Shown piece by piece: positions 1 to 9,551 of a DNA stretch of 64,000 nucleotides. Location of the stretch: contig NZ_JAPZVP010000018.1 in the NCBI RefSeq assembly GCF_027622875.1, positions 1 to 64,000 of the forward strand, in the 5' to 3' direction. Under the pieces are notes generated by a model, which worked only from the letters and a program-made list of their open reading frames with translations, was not told the origin of the DNA and made no database searches. The position numbers were made by a program, and so were the translations under genes. Numbering within the stretch: the stretch's first letter is position 1; the number at the start of each line of letters is the position of its first letter. The DNA comes from Glycomyces luteolus. GTDB taxonomy: Bacteria; Actinomycetota; Actinomycetes; Mycobacteriales; Micromonosporaceae.

Positions 1-199
1 ACCGAGCCGTGAAAGCCATGCGAGCCGCGAAAGCGAAATGCCGAGAAAAGTTCGGAAACCGATCCCCGGTGCCGGTCTTAGGCTGCCCCAGCGGGCGACC
101 GCTGGGGGAAGCGCCGCAACACCAAGCAGCGCAGCCCGAACCCCGAACGGGTCCGGGCCCCTCAGCACGCCCAAGACCGACCACCCACCCCAGCCCACA

Positions 200-640
200 C
201 CCACCCGTCGCCGCCCGCCCAGACCCGAAACCGAACCAGCCGGGAAGCCGGAGACGAACCCCGGTCCCCTTCCCCGCCCTGTCGTCGCTGCCTGCCTGAG
301 CCTGGACCCGATCGGGCTGGGAAGCCGGAGAGGGACCCAATCCCTGCCCCTGCCTTGTTGTCGCTGATTGGTTGAGCCCGGACCCGAGCCGACCGAGAGG
401 CCAGAGGCGCGCCCGGTCCCCTTCCCCGCCCTGTCGTCGCTGATTGGTTGAACCGCAAGCACCGCCGCACCGGGAAGCCGCAGCACCTCGCAGAGCCTGC
501 GCAAACCTGGTCGTCGCTGCCCGCCTGAACCGCAGACACCACAACACCGGGAAGCCGCGGCGCTTCGCAGAGCCTGCGCAGACCTCGATGTCGCTGATCA
601 GTTGAACCGCAGGCACCACACCACCAGGCAGCCAAAGCAC
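200..640. repeat. 76-77 bp tandem repeat, six degenerate copies
   Basis: The anchor GTCGCTG (GTCGCCG in the first copy) recurs at 207, 284, 360, 436, 513 and 590, giving spacings of 77, 76, 76, 77 and 77 bp. A second anchor, GGGAAGCCG or a variant, recurs with the same period near 242, 319, 395, 472, 549 and 625. The period is not a multiple of three, so the array cannot be a simple protein repeat and is best read as non-coding. It fills the 1-756 stretch downstream of the thymidine phosphorylase stop codon, where I see no credible gene. It resembles a MIRU/VNTR-type minisatellite. Its function is unknown. Confidence 0.8.
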
Positions 641-756
641 CCCACCCGGACGAACCAGACCTTCGTCGACGGCCATGTCCCCCTCATGGCGGACCTATCT
701 CACCGTGCATCAGCGGCACTGCTTTCGCGGTGCTGCACTTCGCGTTTGGCTGCTCC

Positions 757-2031
757 CTAGACGATGCGGTCGAGGATGATCGGGCCGCGCTTGGCGGGCT
801 CGGCGCCGACCTTCCACTGGCCCGCGAGGGTCTCCATCGCAGCGGGGAAGCGCGCCGGGGTGTCGGTGTGAAGGCGGAAGACCGCCTCGCCCGCCTGCAC
901 CTGCTCGCCGACGGTCTTGAGGATCTCGATGCCCGCGCCCGCCTGGACCGGCTGGCCCTGGCGTTCGCGGCCCGCGCCGAGGCGCCATGCGGCGACGCCG
1001 ACCGCGTAGGCGTCCATCTCCGAGATGTAGCCTCCGGTCTCGGCCTTGATCTCCTCGAATTCTTGCGCGACCGGCAACGTCGCGTCGACGTCGCCGCCCT
1101 GGGCGGCGACCATCTTGCGCCACGCGTCCATCGCGCGGCCGTCCTTCAGCGCGGCGGCCGGGTCCACGTCCATCCGGCCTGCGGCGGCGAGCATCTCCTT
1201 GGCGAGCTCCACGGTCAGCTCCACGACGTCCTCGGGGCCGCCGCCGGCGAGGACCTCGACGGACTCGCGCACCTCAAGAGCGTTGCCCGCGGTGCGGCCC
1301 AACGGGATCGACATGTCGGTGAGCAGGGCTCGGGTGTCGACGTCGTGGTCCCTGCCGAGGCGGACCATCGTCTCGGCGAGTTCGCGGGCCTGGGCGAAGT
1401 CCTTCATGAAGGCGCCCGAGCCGACCTTGACGTCGAGCACGATCGCGTCGGCGCCTTCGGCGATCTTCTTGCACATGATCGAGGACGCGATGAGCGGAAT
1501 TGACTCGACAGTGGAGGTGATGTCGCGCAGGGCGTACAGCTTCTTGTCCGCGGGCGCGAGGTCCCCGGTCGCCGCGCAGATGACCGCGCCGATCTCCTTG
1601 AGCTGCTCGATGACCTCGTCTTCGGTCAGGTCGACCTTGAAGCCCGGGATCGACTCGAGCTTGTCGAGCGTGCCGCCGGTGTGGCCGAGGCCCCGGCCTG
1701 ACAGCTGCGGTACCGCGACGTCGAAGACCGCGACGAGCGGCGCCAGGGGCAGCGTGATCTTGTCGCCCACACCGCCCGTGGAGTGCTTGTCGACGCACGG
1801 CTTGCCTACGCCCGCGAGGTTGAGCGTGATCCCGGAGTGGATCATCGCGGCCGTCCAGTCGGCGATCTCGCGCGGCTTTGCTCCATTGAGGAAGATCGCC
1901 ATGGCGAGGGCCGACATCTGCTCGTCGGCGACGGCGCCCTTGGTGTAGGCGTCGATGATCCAGTCGATCTGGGCGGTCGAGAGTTCGCCGCCGTCCCGTT
2001 TGGTGCGGATGACGTCTACAGCGGTGATCAT
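757..2031 (-). CDS. deoA: Thymidine (pyrimidine-nucleoside) phosphorylase
   Basis: This 424-residue enzyme cleaves thymidine or deoxyuridine with phosphate to the base and deoxyribose-1-phosphate in the cytosol. The family signature KHSTGGVGDK sits near residue 80, followed by GHTGGTLDKLESIPG and the phosphate/nucleoside loop MCKKIAEGADAIVLDVKVGS. Length matches the 420-440 residues usual for the family. It is the last gene of a minus-strand operon that imports nucleosides and deaminates cytidine, so it supplies the final catabolic step. A 64-bp gap holding a strong hairpin separates it from cdd. The start ATG is at 2031. I cannot tell a thymidine-specific enzyme from a broad pyrimidine phosphorylase by eye. 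Confidence 0.95.
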   Translation of the reverse strand: MITAVDVIRTKRDGGELSTAQIDWIIDAYTKGAVADEQMSALAMAIFLNGAKPREIADWTAAMIHSGITLNLAGVGKPCVDKHSTGGVGDKITLPLAPLVAVFDVAVPQLSGRGLGHTGGTLDKLESIPGFKVDLTEDEVIEQLKEIGAVICAATGDLAPADKKLYALRDITSTVESIPLIASSIMCKKIAEGADAIVLDVKVGSGAFMKDFAQARELAETMVRLGRDHDVDTRALLTDMSIPLGRTAGNALEVRESVEVLAGGGPEDVVELTVELAKEMLAAAGRMDVDPAAALKDGRAMDAWRKMVAAQGGDVDATLPVAQEFEEIKAETGGYISEMDAYAVGVAAWRLGAGRERQGQPVQAGAGIEILKTVGEQVQAGEAVFRLHTDTPARFPAAMETLAGQWKVGAEPAKRGPIILDRIV

Positions 2032-2064
2032 TGGGCTTCCCTCACAGACAATGGAATTGGAGAA

Positions 2065-2094
2065 CCGAGGGCCGGTCGCATGACCGGTCCTCGG
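2065..2094 (-). other. Intercistronic hairpin between cdd and deoA
   Basis: A 13-bp stem (2065-2077 with 2082-2094, one G-U pair) and a 4-nt GCAT loop begins one base after the cdd stop codon. No T-tract follows, so partial termination or protection of the upstream mRNA segment is more likely than full termination. Confidence 0.6.
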
Positions 2095-2095
2095 C

Positions 2096-2485
2096 CTACA
2101 GGTATTCGGGGCCGAACGCGCCCGGGAGCAGGGCTCCTACGGTGGTCGGCTCCGGCGCGGCGTCCACCAGGCACTCGGCGCCGCCGTGCTCGTAGAGGAG
2201 CTGGCGGCACCGGCCGCAGGGGGTGAGGGGTTCCCCTGCGCCGTCGACGCACGCGATCGCGATCAGGCGCCCGCCGCCGGTGGCGGCGAGCTGGGAGACC
2301 ATGCCGCACTCGGCGCACAGGGTCAGGCCGTACGAGGCGTTCTCGACGTTGCAGCCGGAGACGATCCGGCCGTCGTCGACCAGACCGGCGACGCCGACCG
2401 GGAACTTCGAGTACGGGGCGTACGCGCGGCTCATGGCCTCGCGTGCCTTGTCGCGCAAGACGTCCCAGTCGATGCTGTCAGTCAT
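2096..2485 (-). CDS. cdd: Cytidine deaminase
   Basis: This 129-residue enzyme hydrolyses cytidine and deoxycytidine to uridine and deoxyuridine. The zinc site is intact: the CAE motif (Cys ligand and catalytic Glu) near residue 56 and PCGRCRQ with two further Cys ligands near residue 90. These three cysteines identify the small tetrameric type. The substrate-binding NVENASYGLT stretch is also present. It starts one base after the stop of the upstream permease gene region (start 2485, permease stop 2486), so the two are probably translated together. It feeds uridine and deoxyuridine to the downstream phosphorylase. Confidence 0.95.
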   Translation of the reverse strand: MTDSIDWDVLRDKAREAMSRAYAPYSKFPVGVAGLVDDGRIVSGCNVENASYGLTLCAECGMVSQLAATGGGRLIAIACVDGAGEPLTPCGRCRQLLYEHGGAECLVDAAPEPTTVGALLPGAFGPEYL

Positions 2486-3763
2486 CTACTTGTCCCCCGG
2501 GTTGTACGGCACGCCGTCGGCCGCAGGGGCCTTGGCCTTCCCGATGAGCCCGGCGACGACCACGAGCGTGACCGCGTACGGGAGCATCTGCAGGAACTCG
2601 CCGGGGACGACCGAGCCGCCCGAGGCGTCGAGGTCGCGGGCGACCTGCGTGGTGAAGCCGAAGATGAGCGCGCCCGCGAGCACGCCGAGCGGGTTCCAGC
2701 GGCCCACGATCATGACGGCGAGCGCCACGAAGCCGAGCCCGGCGGTCATGTTCTTGCTGAACGCCAGGGAGTTCGCGATGGTGAACCAGGCGCCGCCGAA
2801 ACCGGAGATGAGGCCCGCTACGGTGACGTTCCAGTACCGGAGGCGGTTCACGTTGACGCCCATGGAGTCCGCGGCGGCCGGGTGCTCGCCGACCGCGCGG
2901 GTGCGCAGGCCCCAGCGGGTGCGGTAGAGCAGGAACCAGACCACGAACACCAGCACGAGTCCGATGTAGACGAATATCTTCTGCTGGAAGAGGACCGGCC
3001 CGATCACGGGGATGTCCGCGAGCGGGCCCCAGGAGAGCGTCGGGACCGCGAAGGCGCTGTTGAGGCCCTCGGCCTTCTTCAGCTGGTCGTACATGAAGCT
3101 GGTGAAGCCCAGCGCCAGCAGGTTGAGGATGACGCCGACGACGACCTGGTTGACCTGGTACTTGGTGGCGAGCAGGGCGAGCAGCATCGTCGAGAGGAGG
3201 CCGGCGACCATCGCGCCGACCATGCCGGCGTACACGTTCCCGGTGATGTTCGCGACCAGGACGCCGGTGAAGGCGCCCATGAGGAACTGGCCCTCGATGC
3301 CGATGTTGATGACGCCCGAGCGCTCGCACACGACGCCCGAGAGCGCGCCGAACAGGTAAGGGAGCGAGAGGAACAGCGCGCCCGCGAGGATCGACTCCGC
3401 TCTGAACACGGTGCCCGGCTGCGAGTAGGCCCAGAACAACAGGCTGAAGACGAACGCGGTCACCGCGATCGCCGACACGAGCTTGAAGCGGCGCTTCGGG
3501 ATCCCCGCGAGCATCCAGGCGCCCGCTGCGGCCGTGAGCGCGCCGAGGACCGCCATCACGACAGTGGTGGGCATGGCCCACTCGACGTCGGTGAGGGTCT
3601 TGTCGAACCTGATCAGGGTCTTGTCGTCCCCGCCGACCACCGCGAAGGCGATGACCAGGACGAACAGGCCGAGCGCGGCGAAGACCGCGCCCGCCTTCGC
3701 GTAGCGGACCGGGACGCTCTCGTCGACGAGCGCCGGTGAGGCGGTCATGGTGTCCACTGCCAT
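2486..3763 (-). CDS. Nucleoside ABC transporter permease (NupQ/YufQ type)
   Basis: This 425-residue integral membrane protein belongs to the BPD_transp_2 permease family that pairs with BMP lipoproteins. The start ATG at 3763 lies five bases after the stop of the other permease and gives a short N-terminal tail followed by a first membrane segment (KAGAVFAALGLFVLVIAF). The family motif GVINIGIEGQFLMGAF, expected in the cytoplasmic coupling region, is clear. A reading frame continues upstream but overlaps the neighbouring permease entirely and has no membrane character. It should form a heterodimer with the 3769-5052 product. Confidence 0.9.
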   Translation of the reverse strand: MAVDTMTASPALVDESVPVRYAKAGAVFAALGLFVLVIAFAVVGGDDKTLIRFDKTLTDVEWAMPTTVVMAVLGALTAAAGAWMLAGIPKRRFKLVSAIAVTAFVFSLLFWAYSQPGTVFRAESILAGALFLSLPYLFGALSGVVCERSGVINIGIEGQFLMGAFTGVLVANITGNVYAGMVGAMVAGLLSTMLLALLATKYQVNQVVVGVILNLLALGFTSFMYDQLKKAEGLNSAFAVPTLSWGPLADIPVIGPVLFQQKIFVYIGLVLVFVVWFLLYRTRWGLRTRAVGEHPAAADSMGVNVNRLRYWNVTVAGLISGFGGAWFTIANSLAFSKNMTAGLGFVALAVMIVGRWNPLGVLAGALIFGFTTQVARDLDASGGSVVPGEFLQMLPYAVTLVVVAGLIGKAKAPAADGVPYNPGDK

Positions 3764-3768
3764 GGGGC

Positions 3769-5052
3769 TCACCAGCCTTTCGCTTCGAGGGTGACCAGGC
3801 CGCCGCGCGGCGTGCGCAGGTGCAGGATCGCCTTGACCAGTGCGGGAGCGGCGATGAAGAGCACGATGATCGCCTGCAGCAGGGTCGAGATGTCGACCGG
3901 CACGTCCGGCTGGGCCGACAGGGCCCCGGCCTTCAACGCGCCGAACAGGAGCGCCGCGGCGACGATGCCGCCGGGCTTGGCGCGGCCCAGGAGCGCGACG
4001 GTGATGCCGTCGAACCCGTACTCCAGAGCGGTGTTCGTGGTGATGCCCGCGGCGCCGACGCCGAGGGACAGGGCCGCGCCAGCGAGGCCCGCGAGACCGC
4101 CGGCGACGGCCATCGTGGTCGTGTACGTCGAGCCGATGCGCATGCCCGCGGTCGCTGAGGCGTGCTCGTTGAAGCCGACGGCGCGGATGCGGAACCCGAA
4201 GGTGGACCTCGAGAGCAGCCACCAGGTGAAGACCGCGGCGGCGACGCCGATCAGCAGCGCCCAGTTGACGCGGAGGCTCTCGCTGAGGCCGGAGAGGAGC
4301 TTCGGCATGACCGCCGACTCGTCCACCGGCTTGGTGATGAGGTCCGTCTTCGTCTCCGAGTGGAGGAACTCGGTGCTGATGGACCACACCAGGAACAGCG
4401 CCGCGATGTTGTTCAGCATGATCGAGGAGATGACCTCATGCGCGCCGGTGGTCGCCTTGAGGACGCCGGGAACCGCGCCGAACGCGGCGCCCGCGAGCGC
4501 GCCCGCGATGACCGCGAGCGGCAGGTGGATCACCGCCGGGAGGTCCAGTGCGAAGCCGATGATGAGCGCGCCCATCATGCCGAAGATCATCTGGCCCTGG
4601 GCGCCGATGTTGAACAGCCCGGCGCGGAACGCGAGGCCGACGGCGAGGCCGGTGAAGATCAGCGGGGTCGCGTACGTGAGCGTCTCGGACAGCGGCCGCA
4701 GCAGGTCGCCGAACTCGGCGGTCCCGGCGGCGTACCGGTCGAGCGTGTTCAGGTTGAGGATCGCGCCCTCGAACAGGGCCGTGTACGACTCGACGATCAG
4801 GTCCCGGGAGGCGTACCAGGCGTCCTGGGGGCGCGAGAAGAAGTAGGAGAACGTCGAGCGGGTGTACTCGTCGGAGACGATGAGGAGGATCGCGCCGATG
4901 AGGAACGCCAGCAGCAGGGAGTAGATCGTGACCATGACCGAGTTGGCCTCGGTCAGGTAGCGGCCGAAGAGCCGCATGAAGTTCGGCTTCGACTCCGGGG
5001 TCTCGCCCGCCTCAGGCTGGTCGGCGGTGGGGGTCGTGGTATCCGTGCTCAT
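3769..5052 (-). CDS. Nucleoside ABC transporter permease (NupP/YufP type)
   Basis: This 427-residue permease has about ten hydrophobic segments after a polar N-terminus of roughly 45 residues. The coupling motif GLFNIGAQGQMIFGMMGAL is the counterpart of GVINIGIEGQ in the neighbouring permease, as expected for the two different subunits of this transporter class. Its ATG overlaps the end of the ATPase gene by four bases (ATGA), showing translational coupling. Known relatives import nucleosides. The cdd and deoA genes in the same operon support pyrimidine nucleosides as substrate, but this is inference from context. Confidence 0.92.
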   Translation of the reverse strand: MSTDTTTPTADQPEAGETPESKPNFMRLFGRYLTEANSVMVTIYSLLLAFLIGAILLIVSDEYTRSTFSYFFSRPQDAWYASRDLIVESYTALFEGAILNLNTLDRYAAGTAEFGDLLRPLSETLTYATPLIFTGLAVGLAFRAGLFNIGAQGQMIFGMMGALIIGFALDLPAVIHLPLAVIAGALAGAAFGAVPGVLKATTGAHEVISSIMLNNIAALFLVWSISTEFLHSETKTDLITKPVDESAVMPKLLSGLSESLRVNWALLIGVAAAVFTWWLLSRSTFGFRIRAVGFNEHASATAGMRIGSTYTTTMAVAGGLAGLAGAALSLGVGAAGITTNTALEYGFDGITVALLGRAKPGGIVAAALLFGALKAGALSAQPDVPVDISTLLQAIIVLFIAAPALVKAILHLRTPRGGLVTLEAKGW

Positions 5053-6629
5053 CGGTCACCTCCGTTGGCTTCCTCGTCGGTCTGGTCGGCGTCGTCGTCG
5101 GATGCCGGTGCGGTGTCGTCCGCGCCGGCGATGTCGGCGCCGACCATGAGGCGGCCGATGACCGCGCGCGGCGTGTCCGGGGCGACCTCGCCGACGATGC
5201 GGCCGTTGTAGATCACGGCGATGCGGTCGGCGAGGGCGTAGATCTCGTCCAGTTCGGACGAGATGAGCAGGACGCCGGTGCCGGTGTCGCGCTCGGCGAT
5301 GAGCCGGGAGTGGATGAACTGGCTCGCGCCGACGTCGACGCCGCGGGTCGGCTGCGCCGCGACGAGGAACCGGCGGGGCCGGGAGAACTCGCGGGCGATG
5401 ATGACCTTCTGCGCGTTGCCGCCGGACAGCGCCGAGACGGGCTCCTCCGGGGACTGGGTGCGGATGTCGAACTCGGAGATCGAGTCGACCGCGCGCTTGC
5501 GCACCGCACCGGAGTTGACCGCGCCGCGGCGCGCGAACGGGACGTCGCGGTACTGGTTGAGCACGAGGTTCTCGGCGACCGAGAACTCCGAGATCACGCC
5601 GTCGCGGCCTCGGTCCTCGGGGATGTAGCCGAGGCCGTCGGCGATGCGGTCGGCGGGGCTCGCGCCGTGCATGTCCTTGCCGTCGATCGCGATGCGGCCC
5701 TCGTCGGGCTTGACGAGGCCGAGGATCGCGCGGGCCAGTTCGGTCTGGCCGTTGCCCTCGACGCCCGCGAGTCCCACGATCTCTCCTGAGTGGACGGTCA
5801 GGTCGAGTCCGTCGAGGACCTTCACCCCGGCGTCGGAGACGAGGGTGAGGTCCTTGATCTCCAGGCGCGCCTCGCCCGGCTCGGCCGGGGTCTTGTCGAC
5901 CTGGAGGGTCACGGCCCGGCCGACCATCGCGGAGGCCATCTCGGCCTCCGAAGCGGTCGGCTCCAGCTCGGCGACCACTTTGCCGCGCCGGATCACCGTG
6001 ACGGTGTCCGCGACGGCCTGGACCTCTTTGAGCTTGTGGGAGATGAACAGGATCGACGTGCCCGCCGCCGCGAGGTTCCGCATGATCTGCAGGAGCTCGG
6101 TGATCTCCGCGGGCGTGAGCACCGCGGTCGGCTCGTCGAGGATGAGCAGTTCCGTCTTCGGCCCCGAGAGGGCCTTGACGATCTCGACGCGCTGCTGGAC
6201 GCCCACGGGCAGGTCCTCGCAGATCGCGTCGGGGTCGAGCTTGAGGCCGTACTCCTCGGAGACGTCGAGGACGGCCTTGCGCGCGGCCTTGGCCGAGAGC
6301 ACGCCCATGCCCTGGGTGTGCTCCCGGCCGAGCTGCACGTTGTCGGCGACGCTGAAGGGACCGACGAGCTTGAAGTGCTGGTGCACCATCCCGATCCCGG
6401 CGGCGATGGCGTCGCCCGGACCGGTGAAGGAGACCGGCTTGTCGTCGATCAGGATCTCGCCGCTGGTGGGCGTCAGGATCCCGTAGAGCATGTTCATGAG
6501 CGTCGACTTGCCCGCGCCGTTCTCGCCGAGGACGGCGTGGATCTGGCCGGGCTCGACCACGAGGTCGATGTCGTCGTCAGCGGTGAACGAGCCGAACTTC
6601 TTCGTCAGGCCCTTCAGTTCGAGTCGCAA
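5049..6629 (-). CDS. Nucleoside ABC transporter ATP-binding protein (two ATPase domains)
   Basis: This 526-residue protein fuses two ABC ATPase domains, as in sugar and BMP-type nucleoside importers. The N-terminal domain has Walker A GENGAGKST, signature LPVGVQQRVEIVKAL (Ser-Gly replaced) and Walker B LLILDEPTAVL. The C-terminal domain has a degenerate Walker A (GVEGNGQTE) but a canonical LSGGNAQK signature. This asymmetry is normal for the family. A polar Asp/Glu-rich C-terminal tail of about 25 residues follows. It lies between the BMP gene (30-bp gap) and the permease (4-bp overlap) and would energise uptake by the permease pair. Confidence 0.94.
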   Translation of the reverse strand: MRLELKGLTKKFGSFTADDDIDLVVEPGQIHAVLGENGAGKSTLMNMLYGILTPTSGEILIDDKPVSFTGPGDAIAAGIGMVHQHFKLVGPFSVADNVQLGREHTQGMGVLSAKAARKAVLDVSEEYGLKLDPDAICEDLPVGVQQRVEIVKALSGPKTELLILDEPTAVLTPAEITELLQIMRNLAAAGTSILFISHKLKEVQAVADTVTVIRRGKVVAELEPTASEAEMASAMVGRAVTLQVDKTPAEPGEARLEIKDLTLVSDAGVKVLDGLDLTVHSGEIVGLAGVEGNGQTELARAILGLVKPDEGRIAIDGKDMHGASPADRIADGLGYIPEDRGRDGVISEFSVAENLVLNQYRDVPFARRGAVNSGAVRKRAVDSISEFDIRTQSPEEPVSALSGGNAQKVIIAREFSRPRRFLVAAQPTRGVDVGASQFIHSRLIAERDTGTGVLLISSELDEIYALADRIAVIYNGRIVGEVAPDTPRAVIGRLMVGADIAGADDTAPASDDDADQTDEEANGGDR

Positions 6630-6659
6630 GTGCGTGTCCTTTTGCTTCGATCCGCTCGG

Positions 6660-7748
6660 TTACTGAGCAGCGGGGCTGGACGGCGACTCGACGGTGAGCG
6701 TGCCGTCGATGATCTGCTGGGTCAGCGCCTCGAGCTCGGCCTTGGTGTCGGCGGAGACGGCCGAGTCGAAGTCGTGGAACGGCGCGATGGAGACGCCTTC
6801 GTTGGCCAGCGTGCCGACGTAGGAGCCGGTGATGGCCTCCCCGCCGTTGGCGGCCTCGTAAGCGGCGAGGACGGAGTCCTTGACCGCGTTGGCGAGGCCC
6901 TTCTCGGCCGAAGTGATGAGCTCGGCGCCGTACTCGGTGGACTCGTAGCCGTCGGTGTCGACCCAGATCGCGTTGACCGCGTCGTTCTCGGCGGCGGCGG
7001 TCAGCGCGCCGATGCCGGCGGGGCCGGCGACCGGGAAGATGATGTCAGCGCCCTGCGAGATGAAGGTGTCCGTGGTGGACTTGCCCGCGGCGGTGTCCTC
7101 GAAGCTGTTGAGGAAGGTGCCCTCCTGGGCCTCCGCGTCCCAGCCGAGCAGCTCGACGTTGGTGCCCTTGTCGGTGTTGTGCTGCTCGATGCCCGCGGCG
7201 AAGCCGTCCATGAAGATGGTCACCGGCGGGATCTTCATGCCGCCCCAGGTGGCGACGGTGCCGGTCTTGGACTGCGACGCGGCGACGTAACCGGCGAGGA
7301 ACGCCGACTGGGCGGTGTCGAACTGGATCGAGTAGACGTTCTCGACCTCGGAGAAGCCGTCGACCGTGGCGAACGCGGTGTCGGGGTTCGCGGTGGCGGC
7401 GGTGTTGACGTTCTCGGTCATGAGGCCGCCGACGCCGATGATGAAGTTGCACTCGTTGTCGACCATCGCCTGGAGGTTCGGGTCGTAGTCGGTCTCCGAG
7501 CTGGACTCCTTGACCTCGACCTTGATGTCGTCGTTCTCCTCGGCGGCGGCTTCCATGCCGGCCCAGGAGGACTCGTTGAAGGACTTGTCGTCCACGCCAC
7601 CGGAGTCGGTGACCATGCAAGCGAGGAACGACGCGTCGGCGTTGCCGTCGCCGCCGTTCTCGGACGGTGCCTCACCGCAAGCGGCGAGGGCGGCGAGGCC
7701 TACGGCGGAAAGGCCCGCCAGGGCCAGCTTGAACGGCTTGACAGCCAT
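6660..7748 (-). CDS. BMP-family nucleoside-binding lipoprotein
   Basis: This 362-residue extracellular solute-binding lipoprotein is the substrate receptor of the nucleoside ABC importer. It has a basic N-terminus, a hydrophobic stretch and a lipobox (LAAC) near residue 24, followed by a Gly/Asn/Asp linker and the BMP/PnrA domain starting DSGGVDDKSFNE. The ATG at 7748 is chosen because AAAGGAG lies seven bases upstream; an in-frame TTG six codons earlier would bury that site inside the gene. It is the first gene of the operon. A promoter-like stretch and a palindrome lie about 90-110 bp upstream. Confidence 0.94.
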   Translation of the reverse strand: MAVKPFKLALAGLSAVGLAALAACGEAPSENGGDGNADASFLACMVTDSGGVDDKSFNESSWAGMEAAAEENDDIKVEVKESSSETDYDPNLQAMVDNECNFIIGVGGLMTENVNTAATANPDTAFATVDGFSEVENVYSIQFDTAQSAFLAGYVAASQSKTGTVATWGGMKIPPVTIFMDGFAAGIEQHNTDKGTNVELLGWDAEAQEGTFLNSFEDTAAGKSTTDTFISQGADIIFPVAGPAGIGALTAAAENDAVNAIWVDTDGYESTEYGAELITSAEKGLANAVKDSVLAAYEAANGGEAITGSYVGTLANEGVSIAPFHDFDSAVSADTKAELEALTQQIIDGTLTVESPSSPAAQ

Positions 7749-7834
7749 CTCGGTCTCCTTTGACAATCCGGGGGTAAGTCGATACCCGCACCATCATGGC
7801 CGCACTCGGTGGGCTTTGACACCGACCTTGATGA

Positions 7835-7855
7835 TTTCGTTACCGAAACATCCTA
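7835..7855 (-). promoter_or_regulatory. Candidate promoter -10 with adjacent palindromic operator
   Basis: Read on the minus strand, TAGGAT (7850-7855) fits an actinobacterial -10 and is followed directly by TTTCGGTAACGAAA (7835-7848), with arms TTTCG/CGAAA. A repressor bound there would cover the transcription start of the nucleoside operon. The regulator is not in the window, and the promoter call is by eye only. Confidence 0.4.
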
Positions 7856-7958
7856 TGACTGAGACCAGCGGTGATCAGGTGTTTCGTTCGCACTACGGCT
7901 CGATTGCAGCTCGCGGGCCCGTGCAGGGTCACAATTCTGTCCCGCGGCGGCTCGGTGT

Positions 7959-8306
7959 CTAGGTCCAGAAGACGGCCACGCCGGCGGTCACCGCGATGAG
8001 CGCGCCGGTCGCGTAGAAGTGCCCGGCGGCGACCTTCGCACGCTTCTTCCACACCGGAATCGCGATCATCACGCCGAGCATCAGGGCGAGCAGGAACTTC
8101 ACGCCGAGCTTGGCGTGGTTCGCGTCACCGTCCGCCGCGACGATCCCGTATAGGACGATGCCGGTGGCGAGCTGGGTGGCGATGCCGTAGAGCATCGCGG
8201 CGTTGAAGTCGAACTTCTTGGAGAGCAGGGAGACGAGCCAGCCGCCGAACACGGCGGCGAACCCGAGCAGGTGGAGATAGCGCAGCAGCAAGTGGACGAA
8301 TTCCAT
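7959..8306 (-). CDS. Small four-helix membrane protein of unknown function
   Basis: This 115-residue protein consists almost entirely of four hydrophobic segments, with short basic connectors (KKRAK near residue 88). It begins MEFVHLLLRYLHLLGFAAVF, a membrane segment with early His residues. I do not recognise a named family; similar small integral membrane proteins are common in actinobacteria. It stands alone, upstream of the nucleoside operon on the same strand and separated from the galactose operon by a strong hairpin, so it probably has its own promoter. The ATG at 8306 follows AGGAGTATTG-like antisense sequence and the start is not certain. Confidence 0.7.
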   Translation of the reverse strand: MEFVHLLLRYLHLLGFAAVFGGWLVSLLSKKFDFNAAMLYGIATQLATGIVLYGIVAADGDANHAKLGVKFLLALMLGVMIAIPVWKKRAKVAAGHFYATGALIAVTAGVAVFWT

Positions 8307-8325
8307 GCTCAGGAGTATTGCAGAG

Positions 8326-8363
8326 CAAGGGGCCGGCCGCGCTCCCGCGCGACCGGCCCCTTG
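8326..8363 (-). terminator. Hairpin after the galactose operon
   Basis: An 11-bp stem with CAAGGGGCCGG pairs with CCGGCCCCTTG, extended by CGCG/CGCG beyond one mismatch. It lies 46 bp downstream of galK. There is no long T-tract, as is usual for GC-rich actinobacterial terminators. Confidence 0.6.
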
Positions 8364-8408
8364 TTCGCTGTCACAGCAGCGGCATTACGCCGCTCGACTG
8401 CATCGGTG

Positions 8409-9537
<1,129 letters not shown>

Positions 9538-9551
<14 letters not shown>

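Noticed and set aside
162-635. Minus-strand open frame of 157 residues across the repeat array
   Set aside because: The underlying repeat period of 76-77 bp shifts frame each copy, there is no domain or signal, and open frames in all phases are common in DNA of this GC content.
2486-4387. Long upstream extension of the nucleoside permease reading frame
   Set aside because: The extra 208 residues overlap the other permease completely, are Arg/Pro/His-rich antisense-type sequence and have no membrane segments; ATG 3763 gives the normal permease start.
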